NCBI GenBank assembly: GCA_000697475.1
Contig: JNEU01000824.1
Span: forward strand, 124,001 to 188,000
Direction: 5' to 3'
Origin: Lichtheimia corymbifera B2541
Taxonomy: Eukaryota; Mucoromycota; Mucoromycetes; Mucorales; Lichtheimiaceae
DNA length: 64,000 bases
Notes under the pieces: model-generated
What the model saw: only the letters and a program-made list of their open reading frames with translations
What the model was told of the DNA's origin: nothing
Databases searched by the model: none
Made by a program: the position numbers and the translations under genes
In this document: positions 36,189 through 48,579 of the stretch, piece after piece
Numbering within the stretch: the first letter of the stretch is position 1
How the letters are laid out: each line of letters begins with the position of its first letter

Positions 36189-37527
36189 TTATGGTGGGAA
36201 AACCTGTCGAACATTGATGTTAATTCGTGAAGTCTTTAGAAATTTGCTATACAACTCCCAGTCATCGTTCTCGTCGGTATCAGATAGTGGTGCTGACAAG
36301 TACTCTGGTAATGTATCCTCTATTATCCGCGGTACTCCTATGATATGAAGGAGTTGATAAAGATGTCATTAGAGATAAAGCTATGAATGACTTACCATGG
36401 AAGAATTTACGACAAGGCTTAGTCATGACAACAATATCACCACTATGCAATGCAAGCGGCACAGGCTCTGTATCTTGGGTAGTGCCACCAATAACATAAA
36501 TACAGGAATTGCCAAGACTAGAGACATCATGAATAAAGGTGCCATCCACGATAACCAAGATATGCGCCTGCTTACCTGATAGAAATAAGGGGCGCATCCA
36601 TATTTAATTCGCTTCTATCCACGTGACCCATCAAGGCATCCCGATATTGATAATAGTTGATCACGCCAGCTTCAGCCTTAAAGTCTTCGCCACGATATGT
36701 GTTCTTCCAAGCACCTTCATGTCCAACACCATCAACAGCGTATGCTATAGCCGATGTCAGCTGATCAACCAGCTTTGGCATTGGATATCGTTTGTCAAAG
36801 TGATAGGTCTTGGTGGGCCAATGATACTGATAACCAAGAGTGACCCAGCGCATACGATGCATTAATTCGAAAGGTTGTAATAATGGCATGGATTCGACAG
36901 GTGGTGGATCATGTTTTTCCGAGTCGTTGGTCTCAAGTTGCCATTCCTGTATGGTTTTTCGTGGTACCACAAAAGATGGATCAAGCTGTCCACGATGTTC
37001 TTTCTCGCACAATGGCCAAAGACCTTCGTCAGGGATAGCGTAATGTGTATCAAGGTTGGATGTGTTGGGTGGTCGAGTGTACAACGAAAGGCATTCACGA
37101 ATCAATTGCCGCTGTCCTTTGTGAGAGAATGGATTTAGAATAATCACGAGACCTACAAACATTCAAGGAGTCAATGGCCGCCCGATTCTAAGCAAGAAAC
37201 AAATGATAGCTTGCCTGGTATATCATGTAACACATATGCTCGAGAGGGTTGGTTTTGTTCGAAAAGTGGAAAAGAGAGATCACAAGCCAAATCTACTTTG
37301 AGAGCTCGGTCGTGATTGGGATGCTGGTGTAAATCGATGACCTTGGAGTAATCAGGGGGAGGGACTCTTGACTTGAAGTTACGTTCAACATAACGAAAAG
37401 GGGATTGGTTCACATATGTTTTTGTATCCTGCTTCAGTTGAGCAGCCTTATGTTGTTGACGTTCAAGGATTTTACGTTGGCGACGAGAAGACATTAATTG
37501 AGCTTTATTGGCTAGGCTGGGCTGCAT
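36189..37527 (-). CDS. ALKBH1: AlkB-family 2-oxoglutarate/Fe(II) dioxygenase, ALKBH1-like
   Basis: Four minus-strand exons (37215-37527, 36576-37152, 36396-36517, 36189-36337) give about 386 residues. ALKBH1 enzymes oxidatively remove methyl groups from nucleic acids, including tRNA. The fold is plain: LRWVTLGY-like MRWVTLGYQYHW, AGVINYYQYRDALMGHVD, iron ligands His281 and Asp283 (HVDRSEL) and His337 (FFHG/VPRI), and 2-oxoglutarate ligands Arg375 and Arg381 (RINVNVR-type motif near the end). Intron 1 (37153-37214) starts with GC. If translation starts at ATG 37527 the frame overlaps the Yip1-family gene upstream by 23 bases; the next ATG (37494) would leave a 10-base gap. Confidence 0.9.
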
Positions 37528-38756
37528 TTCTAAAATCGTAGTTGTAGAAAGCAAACTTCAGAATCAATGCAAAGCCGGCATGAGCACCAAGGATCGCCAA
37601 TAAAAGTATACGTGAAGTCTTTGCATCCGTTTTTGATATAACAATATACAAGTTCTTGACAAGGAAATAGCCTATGCAATACCTTAGTTATCTACCCATC
37701 CACCCTTCCGATTATTATCACTTACCAGTCAACAATGCAGCCACCCCAACAAAGACCCATCGTGCAATATCAAATGGCATAACACATAAAATCTACCATG
37801 ATTGGATTAGATAACACATATCAAACCTACGTCGAATATTATATCCTTACTGAAACGGGGATCCACACTGTTAAACCGTAACCATAGTAATTGACGATCT
37901 CCAATAGACTAGGTTGACAGCCAAAGTACTTTGTAGCCAACCAAACCAAAGCAGGGCAGAGGAATCCATAAGAATATACGACACCGACAGCATAACTAAG
38001 TAATCGGAAATCGCTTTGGTGTGGGACGTCTGCGATATAGGCTGCCAAGGAACCGGCTAGTGAGGAGCATACGAACATGGCAAATACTACTGTTGTCGCG
38101 ATCCAGAATGGTCCATAGAGATCAGGTTGATTGTTCAATGTGTCCGAAGCAAAATCACCAACAGGATACAAGGTCTTTAGGCACCTTTCAATGACCTAAT
38201 GTTTTATAGTCCAAACCAATCAACATGTGCTTGCAACCGTTTCACCCATCGAAATCATTCATACCTGTGAAGTATCCACATCGAAATATTGTGAATAGTA
38301 GTCTAACGACCAAATTGCCTTGTTTGCTCCACTACGCCGTGATTCCTGTGTATCAAAGAAATTGGTTGTGCTTGACGCAGCTGGTGGTGGCGGTGGAGGA
38401 GGTGCTACATATACATAACAATGAGTTATTATCGTCGACAACACCTTGAAATATATCCTCCATCAGCCCTCTCCTTCCTTACCTGATCCATGTTGCCCTG
38501 TGTTGCTTGAAAAGTCTATGGCGATGTATATAGAGTCAAAAAGCTGTTGAGGTAGAGAAGAGAAACTCTCCCTTTGGATATACCTTGGAACTCGAGTCCA
38601 TCGCTTTCGATCGTTGCTGGCTAAAGGGGGTACAATGCCATGGTCAGTTATGATAAGAAGGTGTATATATATCACGTGAATGGGAAGGGTGTTTACCTGG
38701 GTATAGCCAGCCTCATCCATGTCGACTAGGACATTGTACTGATTCTTGTTGCTCAT
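37505..38756 (-). CDS. Yip1-domain Golgi membrane protein (YIPF1/2-like)
   Basis: Seven minus-strand exons (38697-38756, 38584-38620, 38483-38515, 38265-38404, 37851-38195, 37726-37792, 37505-37671) encode 282 residues. A polyproline stretch (PPPPPPP) precedes the family signature IWSLDYYSQYFDVDT. Next come NPDLYGPFW-like QPDLYGPFWIATT and about five membrane segments from residue 130 to the end. YIPF proteins act in ER-Golgi membrane traffic with Rab GTPases. Exons of 37 and 33 nt near the start are short but keep frame. The stop codon lies within, or 10 bases before, the next gene on the same strand. Its promoter is shared with the Ste23 gene, whose start is 414 bases away in the opposite direction. 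Confidence 0.88.
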
Positions 38757-39170
38757 GGGTTGCCAAGCGTGGTGGTGCGGAAAGACAAGTTGTCGTGATT
38801 GTAACCTACAACTATTTAAGGCAATGACGTACAGGTATCTGAGCTAACACGTTGGCCTTTAGCAGCTACATATACACACGCTTACTTGCACCGTTCTTTC
38901 TTTTCCCCCCACTGAATGCCAACATTGGCGCCACGTATTCTTAGTCTATTGAATCGTAGGTGCTCATCCTTGAATTTGTAAGTCTGGACTTGCACCGATC
39001 GCGTGGTTATCCTGATCACTCTTCTTCCTCTTCTTTTTTTTTCTCCGTCTTGTTCTCTTAGCCATCTCTACTTGACTCGAACGAACACGACTTTTATTAG
39101 CACTACTACAGCGCATCGTCAACAACCACTCACTACAAAGCGTTTCAGTTTTATACGATCAGTATCCACT

Positions 39171-42100
39171 ATGCCAGGCCCAACAACAGCCGAATCACCT
39201 TCAGACTGGGCACTCTCCAGCAACGGCAAATATTGGACCTTCACTCGTCCTCTTGAGCAGTCGGATAACGATGATAGAAAGTATCGACTCATCAAACTTG
39301 CCAGCAATGATTTGCAAGTGCTACTGATTCATGATGCGGATACGGACAAATCCAGTGCAGCACTTGATGTTCATGTGGGCCACCTTAGTGATCCAGTAAG
39401 TTTTGTGTTCTTTGTATTCTTTAGATGGGGGTGGAGGGGGAGGGAATGAACCTTATAGGAAGGCAATGATGTAATAGAAGCTCGGAGCACAAGGACAAAG
39501 GGGTAACATGTGTGTAGTACACCAAGAACTCATGGCTCTCTCTCTTTACAGGATGATTTACAAGGCCTGGCACACTTTTGTGAGCACTTGCTGTTTATGG
39601 GCACAGAAAAGTATCCAAAGGAAAACGACTACAATCAGTATTTGGCCGAACACTCGGGCTTCTCCAATGCTTTCACAGGCGTAGAAAACACCAATTATTA
39701 CTTTGAAATCGGTCACGAATACCTCGGCGGTGCATTGGATCGCTTTGCTCAGTTTTTTATTTCACCCTTGTTCTCAGCCAGCTGCACTGAACGTGAATTG
39801 AGAGCCGTCGATTCAGGTGAGTCAACAACAACAACCAATAACAAATATTCGGCTGCATGAATGGGTAACGCTAATATACCAGAAACGGTGTCCGCCTGCT
39901 AGAACACAAAAAGAACCGACAACAAGATAGCTGGCGTATGTTTCAGTTGGAAAAGTCATTGAGCAACCCAAATCACCCTTATTGTCATTTCGGCACTGGC
40001 AACTTGGAAACCTTGTATGACAGCCCAAAAGCCAAAGGCCAAGACATCCGCGCTGAATTACTCAAGTTCCATGACAACTATTACTCTGCCAACATCATGA
40101 AACTCTGCATACTCGGTAGAGGTATGGAATTGTTTTCAATCGCCATTCTAAAAAAAGTAATGCTAATGCATATATATATAGAATCACTTGATCAACTGAC
40201 TGAATGGGCTGTCGACAAGTTCAACGATGTGAGGAACAAGGGCATTGAACCACCAAAGTTCCCAGGTCACCCTCTCACTGAAAAGGAGCTCATGGTAAGC
40301 AAGGAAGGAGATCTTTGATGAATGCAGAATGGTTAATTGAGAAATGCCATGTAGAAACAAATCTTTATCAAGCCTGTCAAAGACGTGAGATCCTTAGAAA
40401 TGACATTCCCTTTCCCAGATCAGAGACCTCTTTACGCAATTCAGGTACATGTTTATTTACATACTCATTCAATTATCGCTCACTCTTGATATATATTAGC
40501 CTGGTCGATACATCTCTCACCTCATTGGACACGAAGGCGCTGGATCTATCCTGTCTTTGCTCAAGAAGAATGGTTGGGCTAATTACTTGCAAGTCGGCTC
40601 TATTCATGGTGGCATTGGGTTCGAATTCTTGAGAATCAGTATTGATTTGACTGAAGAAGGTTTACGTAAGTATCCATTGTGGGGGACCGACGGGATTGTG
40701 TATTGATTTCAGAGTTTAGGCTCTTATGAGGATGTTGTCGTATGCGTATTCCAGTATATCAACATGCTTCGACAATCGGGTGTACAACGATCGATCTTCA
40801 ACGAGGTGCAATCTCTTGCGTCATTGGCCTTCCGATTCAAGGAAAAGTATCCACCATCCCAATACACCTCCCGATTGGCTGGTCTTATGCAACACGGTTA
40901 TCCAGCCCCATTCATTCTAAGTGGCCCAAGCCTGATCCGTGAATACAACGTCGATATCATCAATGAGAACCTTGAATATCTTCGCCCAGACAATTTCCGA
41001 ATTATGGTCGCATCCCAACAACCACCTAATGGAGCACAATTCACCATGCGTGAAAAATGGTACGACACCGAATATAATGTGCTTGAATTCAGCGATCAAT
41101 TGAAGAAGGTATTGGGCAATAGTCATGTGAGCTATCACTGGAATTTGTTTATTCATGATCTATTACATAGACGCTACAAAATCTTCAACCGAATGATGCA
41201 TTGTACTTGCCAGGCAAGAATGATTTCATCCCCACCAACTTTGAGACCCACAAGAAGGAGATTCTTCAACCTGCCAAGAAGCCCGAGCTCATCTTGAACA
41301 ACCCCAAGACAAGGTTATGGTACAAGAAGGATGACACATTTTGGGTCCCAAGAGCCAACGTATGGATCCTTTTCCGAAGCCCTCTTGCATACGCAACACC
41401 TACCAATTGTGTGAAAACGCGGTAAGTTGGCAACTAAGTGCATGATTGAGGCGGCAACTTACATTTTGAGATAGCCTTTTCACAGATTTGCTCAAAGATT
41501 CGCTGAATGAATATGCATACGATGCTGAAGTGGCTGGCCTTGCTTATAACATTGAAAACCTTTTAGAAGGAATGCTGGTAAGAGAAGATGGCATTGATAT
41601 AAGGGACATGTATTAATAGCTTACGTCTGTGAAAATAGCTTGCAGTCGGTGGTTACAATGATAAGCTTTCAGTGTTGTTGGAGAAGGTAGTTCAAAAGAT
41701 GAAGGACCTTCAAGTGGATCCTGAGCGATTCAAGCTTTTGAAAGACCAGGTAAGTTATTTGCAGGAACAATATTACACCGTCTATCTAACTTGGGTTATT
41801 CTAGTTGCGAAGATCATACAAGAATTTTGCACTTGAGCCACCTTACCAGCACGCTTTATACTATCTCTCCTACTTTACACAAGACAAGATGTGGACGAAT
41901 GCTGAGAAGCTGAGAGAACTTGATGCCATCACAGCTGAAGATATTCAGGCCTTCTACCCAACGATCCTCTCGCATTTGCACTTAGAAGCTCTGGTACATG
42001 GCAATGTCCTTCAAAAGGACGCCGAGGATATGATGAACACGGTGATCAATATCTTGAATCCACGCGAATTGCTTCCCAGCCAACTTATTGGACATCGCAG

Positions 42101-43267
42101 CTTGATCCTGCCACCTGGTTCTAAGTGGGTGTACAACCGACAAGTCGAAGATCCACACAATGTGAATTCTGGTATCGAATATTTGATCCAAGTTGGCAAT
42201 GTGACACAAACATCGTTGCGCGCTCGTTTAAGCTTGTTGGCACAAATTGCTCAAGAACCTTGCTTTGATCAGCTGCGTACTAAGGAACAACTAGGTGAGT
42301 GAGTGCTATTCTCGATAGGGACGTTTACTGAAACATAAACTAGGCTATTTGGTTTTCAGTGGTGTACGCAAGCAAGCAGGATCTATGGGAATGCGCTTCA
42401 TTGTGCAGAGTGAGCGAGATACGATTTACCTGGAGAACCGCATCGAAGAATTCTTGATCAAGTTGAGGAGTATCATTGTCAACATGTCAGACGAAGAATA
42501 CCAGGCACAGGTGCAATCACTCATCTTCAAGAAGCTTGAAAAGGACAAGAATTTGGGACAAGAAGGTGGCAAATACTGGACACATATCCATTCGGGATAC
42601 TATGAGTTTGATCAAGGTAGGAAAACGCTTTCAAAACAAGGAAATGGATGACGCTTATAAGAGTTTATTAGTGGACAAGGATGTCAAGGAGCTTAAAATG
42701 ATTTCCAAGGAGTCTTTGCTCGAATTCTTTGACCATCACATTGACCCAGCATCGGATAATGTGCGGAAGATTGCTGTGCACATTCAATCGCAAAAGACAC
42801 CACCAGCCCCCAAGTACAAGGTCGATATTGAATCCTTACACACATGTTTGGTTGCACAAGGCGTGAATCGAGTGAGCATTGATGATTTGCGTACAGCAGT
42901 GGAAAAGGGCGAAGCTGGAGAAGCATCCATGGAAGCTGTTTTACGCGAGATGTTGATCGATGAAAGCAAGGGCAACGAGGAGGAAATTGAAGAGCTCATG
43001 TCGAAATTGGTCACTGCCATGGGAATGACAGAAGCAGCTGCACAAGGCAATGGTACTATCAACGGCACGTTTGTTACGGTAGATAATAAAAAGACGGCCC
43101 GTCGATTGTCAGCAGTCGATGGCGATTCATCAACTGATAGCGGTCAGCAAACTCCTATCAGGGATCATTCATCGCTACCCGAGGGTAATACTATCATCAC
43201 CGATCCTGTTGCATTCAAGAGTAGAATGGAACTTAGCCCAGCGGCCGTGCCGCTGATTGATTTTTAA
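39171..43267 (+). CDS. STE23: Insulin-degrading enzyme/Ste23 metallopeptidase (M16A)
   Basis: Thirteen exons encode about 1,096 residues: 39171-39395, 39552-39816, 39903-40121, 40182-40294, 40355-40444, 40500-40665, 40720-41108, 41171-41421, 41475-41577, 41639-41749, 41805-42294, 42344-42616 and 42672-43267. The inverted zinc motif HxxEH is HFCEH in [13 protein letters not shown], followed by [15 protein letters not shown], as in insulysins. The C-terminal half has [17 protein letters not shown], the conserved substrate-binding segment. The enzyme degrades small peptides in cytosol and peroxisomes and in yeast matures a-factor. Beyond the family end there is an extension of about 130 residues with acidic and Ser/Thr-rich parts. 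The upstream 39003-39170 is open in frame but lacks ATG. Confidence 0.95.
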
Positions 43268-43338
43268 TTCAATAAACTTGTTCGTAGCAATCATTGGTCT
43301 CTATCTAATATAATATTGATGTCTCTATTAATTCCAGC

Positions 43339-45693
43339 TTATGCTTGATGAACCAACGGCACATATTGAGGATCGTACATTGAGTTGGCCACAATATCCT
43401 CCAGTAGCTCGCCCTCTCTCAGACGAGCTTGAGCAACACCTTGTTCAAAGGCAACCTCGCATACACGTGTAGCAACCTTTCTAGAGACTTCACGTAAATG
43501 GGTGACGCCAGGGTATAGAATACCTTCCTTGAGTTGAGAGGGTGTCGCCATATCTGCAATGACTCTTGCAGTCTCCAAGAACATTTCTGAAGTTACACTT
43601 GAAGCCCGTGAAGTAACCACGCCCAATCCCAATCCCTATATGGTGCTTGATATAAGCATTTTCTTGTGATTATAATTGACAAACGTTGTACTTACGGGGA
43701 AGCTGTATGAGTTATTGCATTGGTTTGTTCTTCCGATTTTTCCATTGGGTAGGGTGACATCCTTGAAGGGGCTGCCGGAAGCGAAGATAGCACGGCCATC
43801 CGTCCATTTGAAAGCCTGCTCAGCAGTGCATTCAGCATGGCTATCAGGATTGCTGAGAGGAAAAATTACAGGTTTCTCCTGATATTGTGCCATTGTGCGT
43901 ATAGCTTTTTCAGTGAAAACACCAGGAATTCCAGTAAGCCCAAGCAAGATTGTAGGTTTCACTTGCTCAACCACTTGTTCCAGAGAGAGTCGATCAGCCA
44001 TATCGCGCTTGACATATCGCAATTGTCGCTCATCCAAAGAGTATTTGGCACGTTCTGGACCTTGCACAACGCGTGTAGGATCGCCTGCTGCAATTGCCGA
44101 GTTGCCTAGCAACCCATGCTGATCCAACATCCAAACTTGTCTATATGCTTCCTCACGTGTTTTCACCTTGCCTTGAGCAACGATACAATCAACGATGCCT
44201 TCACACACGCCTACAAAATGGATATGAACATTAGAACATAAATGATAAAAAATAACAATAAAGGAGATTCGCACCAATCCCGGCACTTCCGGCACCAACG
44301 CAAACGATGCGCTCATTGGCTAACGCTGCTGGATCCAAACCACGAGCCTTCATTGAAGCCAAAAGACCTGCCAAAGTGATGGCTGATGTCGATTGAATGT
44401 CATCATTGAAGCAAGTGATACGGTCACGATCTGCAAATGACAAATAAAATGTGGGTGAGTATGCAGCTTGGTGCACAAGATGATGGACAGCTTACATTTG
44501 TTCAGCAGATTATATGCATGTGGATGCTTAAAGTCTTCAAATTGTATCAAAGCATCTATAATACCAAACATAACGCATAAGCAACATGCTCAAGCCGTCA
44601 ATAAGAAAATACATACTAGGCCATCGAGTAAGAATAGCTGTGACCCATTCATCCACAAAGGAATAATACTCATCACCATCCAGGCGAGGATGACCCATAC
44701 CCAGATACAATGGATCATTCAAGAGCGCTTCATTGTTGGTGCCAACGTCAAGAACAACGGGCAAGACCGCGCGAGGCCTAATACCACCTGCAGCAACGTA
44801 CTAGTGAAATTTGTGTTATCACTCATCTTCGAACCATTTGGGTGTTAATTGCTGTTTACGCCCACTTACCAGACTGAGTTTGCCAATTGGGATCTACACC
44901 ATATACACTGCGGTAAGCACAATGATCAGCCGACCCCCTGATGTTGCATTGTTTACACTTTACCTGCATGCCATTTGCCCCCAAGTCTCCAAGGCCAAGA
45001 ACACGAGAGCCATCCGTCACCACAATCACATCCACTTCATCATGGGGCCAATTGTAAACCATAGCTGACATGTTGCCTCGATCTTGGGTTGAAAAGTACA
45101 TGCCTCTGGAGCGACGATAGATGCTATGGGATTTCAAGCTGGCAAGACCCACTATATTACATGAAATAAATACTCATGCTTATTCCCGATCCTCTTGTAT
45201 TCTTACCAGTAGGCGTATAAATGATACCAGCGAGTTCCTCGAGATATTGGATGATCAATTTGTAAAACAGGGTCTCGTTTCGATCATGCAACGCTGTCAA
45301 GAAAATAAACTTTGCCAATGGTGTATCACAATGGTCCAGATTACGCTTGACTCGTAGCAGTTGCTTGTCCATTTCTTGGCAACGTGGAGGTACTAATCCA
45401 CGAATCGAAAGACGTTCACGCTCATCGATACTAAACGCCGTACCTTTTTCAAACGACATCCCCTTTATCCATCAGCATCATTGGATTGAAAAATATCATA
45501 TGGGCAGTCATTTACCTTTTGAAAGTAACGGATCGTGAAGTACACCCACACCTCTTGAATGAGTGACTTTGACAGTTTTTTCTCTAAGAGGTTCGTGGTA
45601 CAAAGAAGAAAGCTGTCTTGCAAATACACTTGAGGTGCGGAGATAATGTTGATGACGATGAAGAAGACCACGACTCGCAGCACCAAGTAGCAT
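43339..45693 (-). CDS. MAE1: NAD(P)-dependent malic enzyme, mitochondrial
   Basis: Oxidative decarboxylation of malate to pyruvate with NAD(P)H formed. Nine minus-strand exons (45516-45693, 45207-45443, 44964-45151, 44870-44893, 44617-44800, 44496-44555, 44275-44430, 43696-44210, 43339-43635) give 612 residues. The first 35 residues are rich in Arg, His, Ser and Leu without acids, as in mitochondrial presequences. Family motifs follow: [54 protein letters not shown] and nucleotide-binding VGAGSAGIG, then IIFPLSNP-type [13 protein letters not shown]. Exon 4 is only 24 nt. NAD or NADP preference cannot be read with confidence. The 3' end converges on Ste23, 71 bases away. Confidence 0.95.
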
Positions 45694-45715
45694 TTTGTCG
45701 GGAAAGTGGATAGAA

Positions 45716-45718
<3 letters not shown>

Positions 45719-45784
<66 letters not shown>
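45719..45784. repeat. (GA)33 microsatellite
   Basis: A perfect GA dinucleotide run of 66 bases, 26 bases upstream of the malic enzyme start codon. It is CT on the transcribed strand of that gene, so it probably lies in its 5' UTR or core promoter. Confidence 0.95.
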
Positions 45785-45787
<3 letters not shown>

Positions 45788-46337
45788 GTGAAGGTGGCGT
45801 TGTTGTGGAGAGGAGACCCCTTAAATAATACTGCAATAAATGCAGGCTCATTGCTATTTTCCCTCTCTGGTGAAAAGTGGGGAAAGGAGGTTTTTGTGGT
45901 CTGACCTCCTTGCTGTACTGAGCTTATTCCTTTTCCAACATGGGCGTTTTTTCCATCGGGTAATCGTTGATCAATCGTAATAAATGCCACACATCACACG
46001 GACCTGTCATGTATTTGGGCTTTGTATGTATCACCATTGCTGGCAGTCGGGAATAGGCGGACTCAAAAGTGGCGTGGCTGCATAAACTGGATGTCCTCGC
46101 AATTAACGCTTAACGTGCTATTCGACCGAAGCCATTCATACAATCAGAGTCTAGTAATTGGTTATAGACTGCATCCTTTCATGTCACGACACTGGCAATC
46201 CAATAAAATGAAAAATGTCACAATGGACAAGCATGCATTCTTTATATGTAGTATACAAGTATGGACAACGACTACAATAACGGTCTCGCAATAAGAGAGA
46301 TAAAAAGTGATGATCAAGTCACGTGGATTTTGCTGTT
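45785..46337. other. Divergent intergenic region
   Basis: Shared upstream region of the malic enzyme gene (leftward) and the hydrolase-like gene (rightward). No coding sequence is supported. Confidence 0.4.
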
Positions 46338-48579
46338 ATGCCGAAGAGGGCTGCGCATGTGAATCATCTGATCGCGTGCATAAAAAAAGTGGGGTTGGTT
46401 ACTGTCATCATTCTTTTCTCTCTCCAACGAATCTCTTACGCAGCAACCCTTTTTCTCCGTTTATCTTCAGCATGGTTCTTTGTACAATTGTATGACATCA
46501 GCATGTTGCCTTCCAAGTCTACACCGGCCACCATCAAGATCACTGCAGTTCATGTCGATGCTGTCAATGAAGTCAACACTGGATTGGAATGTAAACCGAA
46601 TGCGACTATTGAGCTTGCACGGCATATACCGAGACAACGTTGGTCGATAAAAGATCATACAATGGCAGCCAGTATGCTTACTTGGATGCGGCTATCAGCA
46701 GCCCATGGATACATGAACAAGACGACGTCAACGTTTACTGATCCTTTTTGGAACTATTCGACAAAGGCAATGGCTGAAAGCGAGTCTACCCGAGTGTTTG
46801 TGAATGGCGACGTGATTATGAGCATCAAGGAGGATGTACCTTCTCTCGCAGCAGCAAGTCTTAGTGAGTTTCAGCAACAGCATCCAGCATCAGTTTCCTT
46901 TGCAACCAATGACACAACTAGTTCAAGTAGCATGATCCAATCCAGTGATCCGACTCAGCAATCGGCTCATTCATTAGCCAGTGGCATTGTACAACAACAC
47001 GACAACATACCATCATCTATTATGTCATGTGGTCAATCATCATCATCCACCAATAAGCACAATCCTGTATTGCCTCGGTTACCATCCACATCCACATTAC
47101 AACATATCCAAAGAAACGACACCAAGAAATCACCTGCATCTCTCTTTCAATCAATCAGCAACTTATTTACTACTACGAAAAAGGAAGAGGAACAACAACA
47201 ACAATCATCTGATTACCCAGCATGGATCCAACATTTGCATTCAAGACTGACATCCCTTGTCGAGGATTTAAAACCGGGTCATCAAGAGAGGGGCACTTAT
47301 AGACACAAAATCGTCATTGTTGGTATACATGGTTGGTTTCCTACAAAGGTAAATAGTGATATATAAAGGAAGAAGCGCTTGTTGTTGATAATAACATGAA
47401 TTGGATATGCGTAGCTGGTTCGAAGCATGATTGGGGAACCCACTGGGACATCACAAAAATTCTGTCAACAAATGCGGATTGCCCTTGGACAATATTTCCT
47501 CACAGAACATCAGCTTGCATTACCAGAGGACGCAATTACTCTTATACCACTTGAGGGCGAAGGCAAAGTAGAAGAAAGAGTTGACAAGCTATACCAGCAA
47601 CTACTGCAGAATACGGCATGGCTAGAAGCAATATCCTCTGCTGATGTCATTTTATGGGGCACGCATTCACAAGGCACACCTGTATCTGTTATGCTGTTAC
47701 ACCAACTACTGGAACGAGGTCATATAAGTCCACAACATACATCCATTTGTATGCTTGCTATGGCAGGGATCGGTCACGGCCCATTTGCAGCATTACAAGG
47801 GAGCTTGATTGTCAAGGTAGGTTGAATCTATCTATTTGGGTGGCGGTATCTAACCGACAACTACATTGGTGTGTGGGGGATTTTAGTATGTGGAAGCGGA
47901 TGCTGCACGTGAGCTGTTCGAGTTCATGGATTCCAACAGCGGCATCTCACAACGGTTTCGAAAGACGCTTGCCGCCATACTTGAAAAGGGTATAAAGCTC
48001 GTTTTGGTGGCTTCATTGCAGGATCAAGTAGTCCCTCTTTATTCAGCTACGTTGACAAGCATATCCCATCCCAACATCTTGCGTGCCGTATACATTGACA
48101 AGCATGTCTATGCTGACAACGACTTTTTGATCAACCTGGTGGTGTTCGCTTTACGATTACGCAATGCTGGATTGTCAGATCATGGTCTTTTGGTCCATCT
48201 AAGTGAGGTGCTAGCAGGTAGCATTTATGCGTTTGAAGGAGGACATTCAACGATATACGAAGAGGTGGAAGTGTATTTGACAGCTGTGCGCTATCTCTTT
48301 CAACAACCTATTGACCATGGTCCTCAGCATGAGCCACACATGGAGCCATTCAAAGCAAGTGCACGACTTAATCCTTTTTACCTTCCGTGGGCTGTTCGAG
48401 GGATCTTTGATGACACAAGGGTGGTTCAGCAAGCCTTATCTGAGCTAGAGAGATTGCACCAACTGTTTAAAGCTTGGACTCCGACCAGTACCAGGTTACG
48501 CGAGATCAAATTCCGTCTTGAACCTCTTGCCGATTATTGTTTACCCTGTAAAGTAGATACGCATAATACAATAGCATAG
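46338..48579 (+). CDS. Membrane-associated alpha/beta-hydrolase-like protein
   Basis: Three exons (46338-47348, 47415-47816, 47887-48579) encode about 701 residues. A hydrophobic stretch at about residues 17-52 (VGLVTVIILFSLQRISYAAT and onward) suggests one membrane anchor or signal. Residues about 170-300 are Ser/Gln-rich and probably disordered. From residue 325 an alpha/beta-hydrolase fold begins: a strand IVIVGIHGWFPTK with the HG oxyanion motif, then nucleophile elbow WGTHSQGTPV. LVASLQDQVVPLYSA carries the likely acid, and GGHSTIY is a possible catalytic His. The family looks like an uncharacterised fungal lipase-like group. The substrate is unknown. Confidence 0.75.

Noticed and set aside
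39003..39170. N-terminal extension of Ste23 upstream of ATG 39171
   Set aside because: The frame is open but has no ATG. The region looks like a pyrimidine-rich promoter and leader.
42611..42680. Apparent frameshift in STE23 between the FDQ and EMDD segments
   Set aside because: A 55-nt GT-AG intron (42617-42671) removes the conflict and gives [17 protein letters not shown], which aligns residue by residue with insulysins. No frameshift is needed.
44430..44467. Extended malic enzyme exon starting [13 protein letters not shown]
   Set aside because: Splicing at 44430/44496 gives the canonical Lys-Tyr-Arg-Asp-Arg junction. The extension is intron sequence.
45508..45990. Longer N-terminus for malic enzyme reading through the GA tract
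   Set aside because: It would encode a run of about 33 alternating Leu and Ser. ATG 45691-45693 gives a normal mitochondrial presequence directly.
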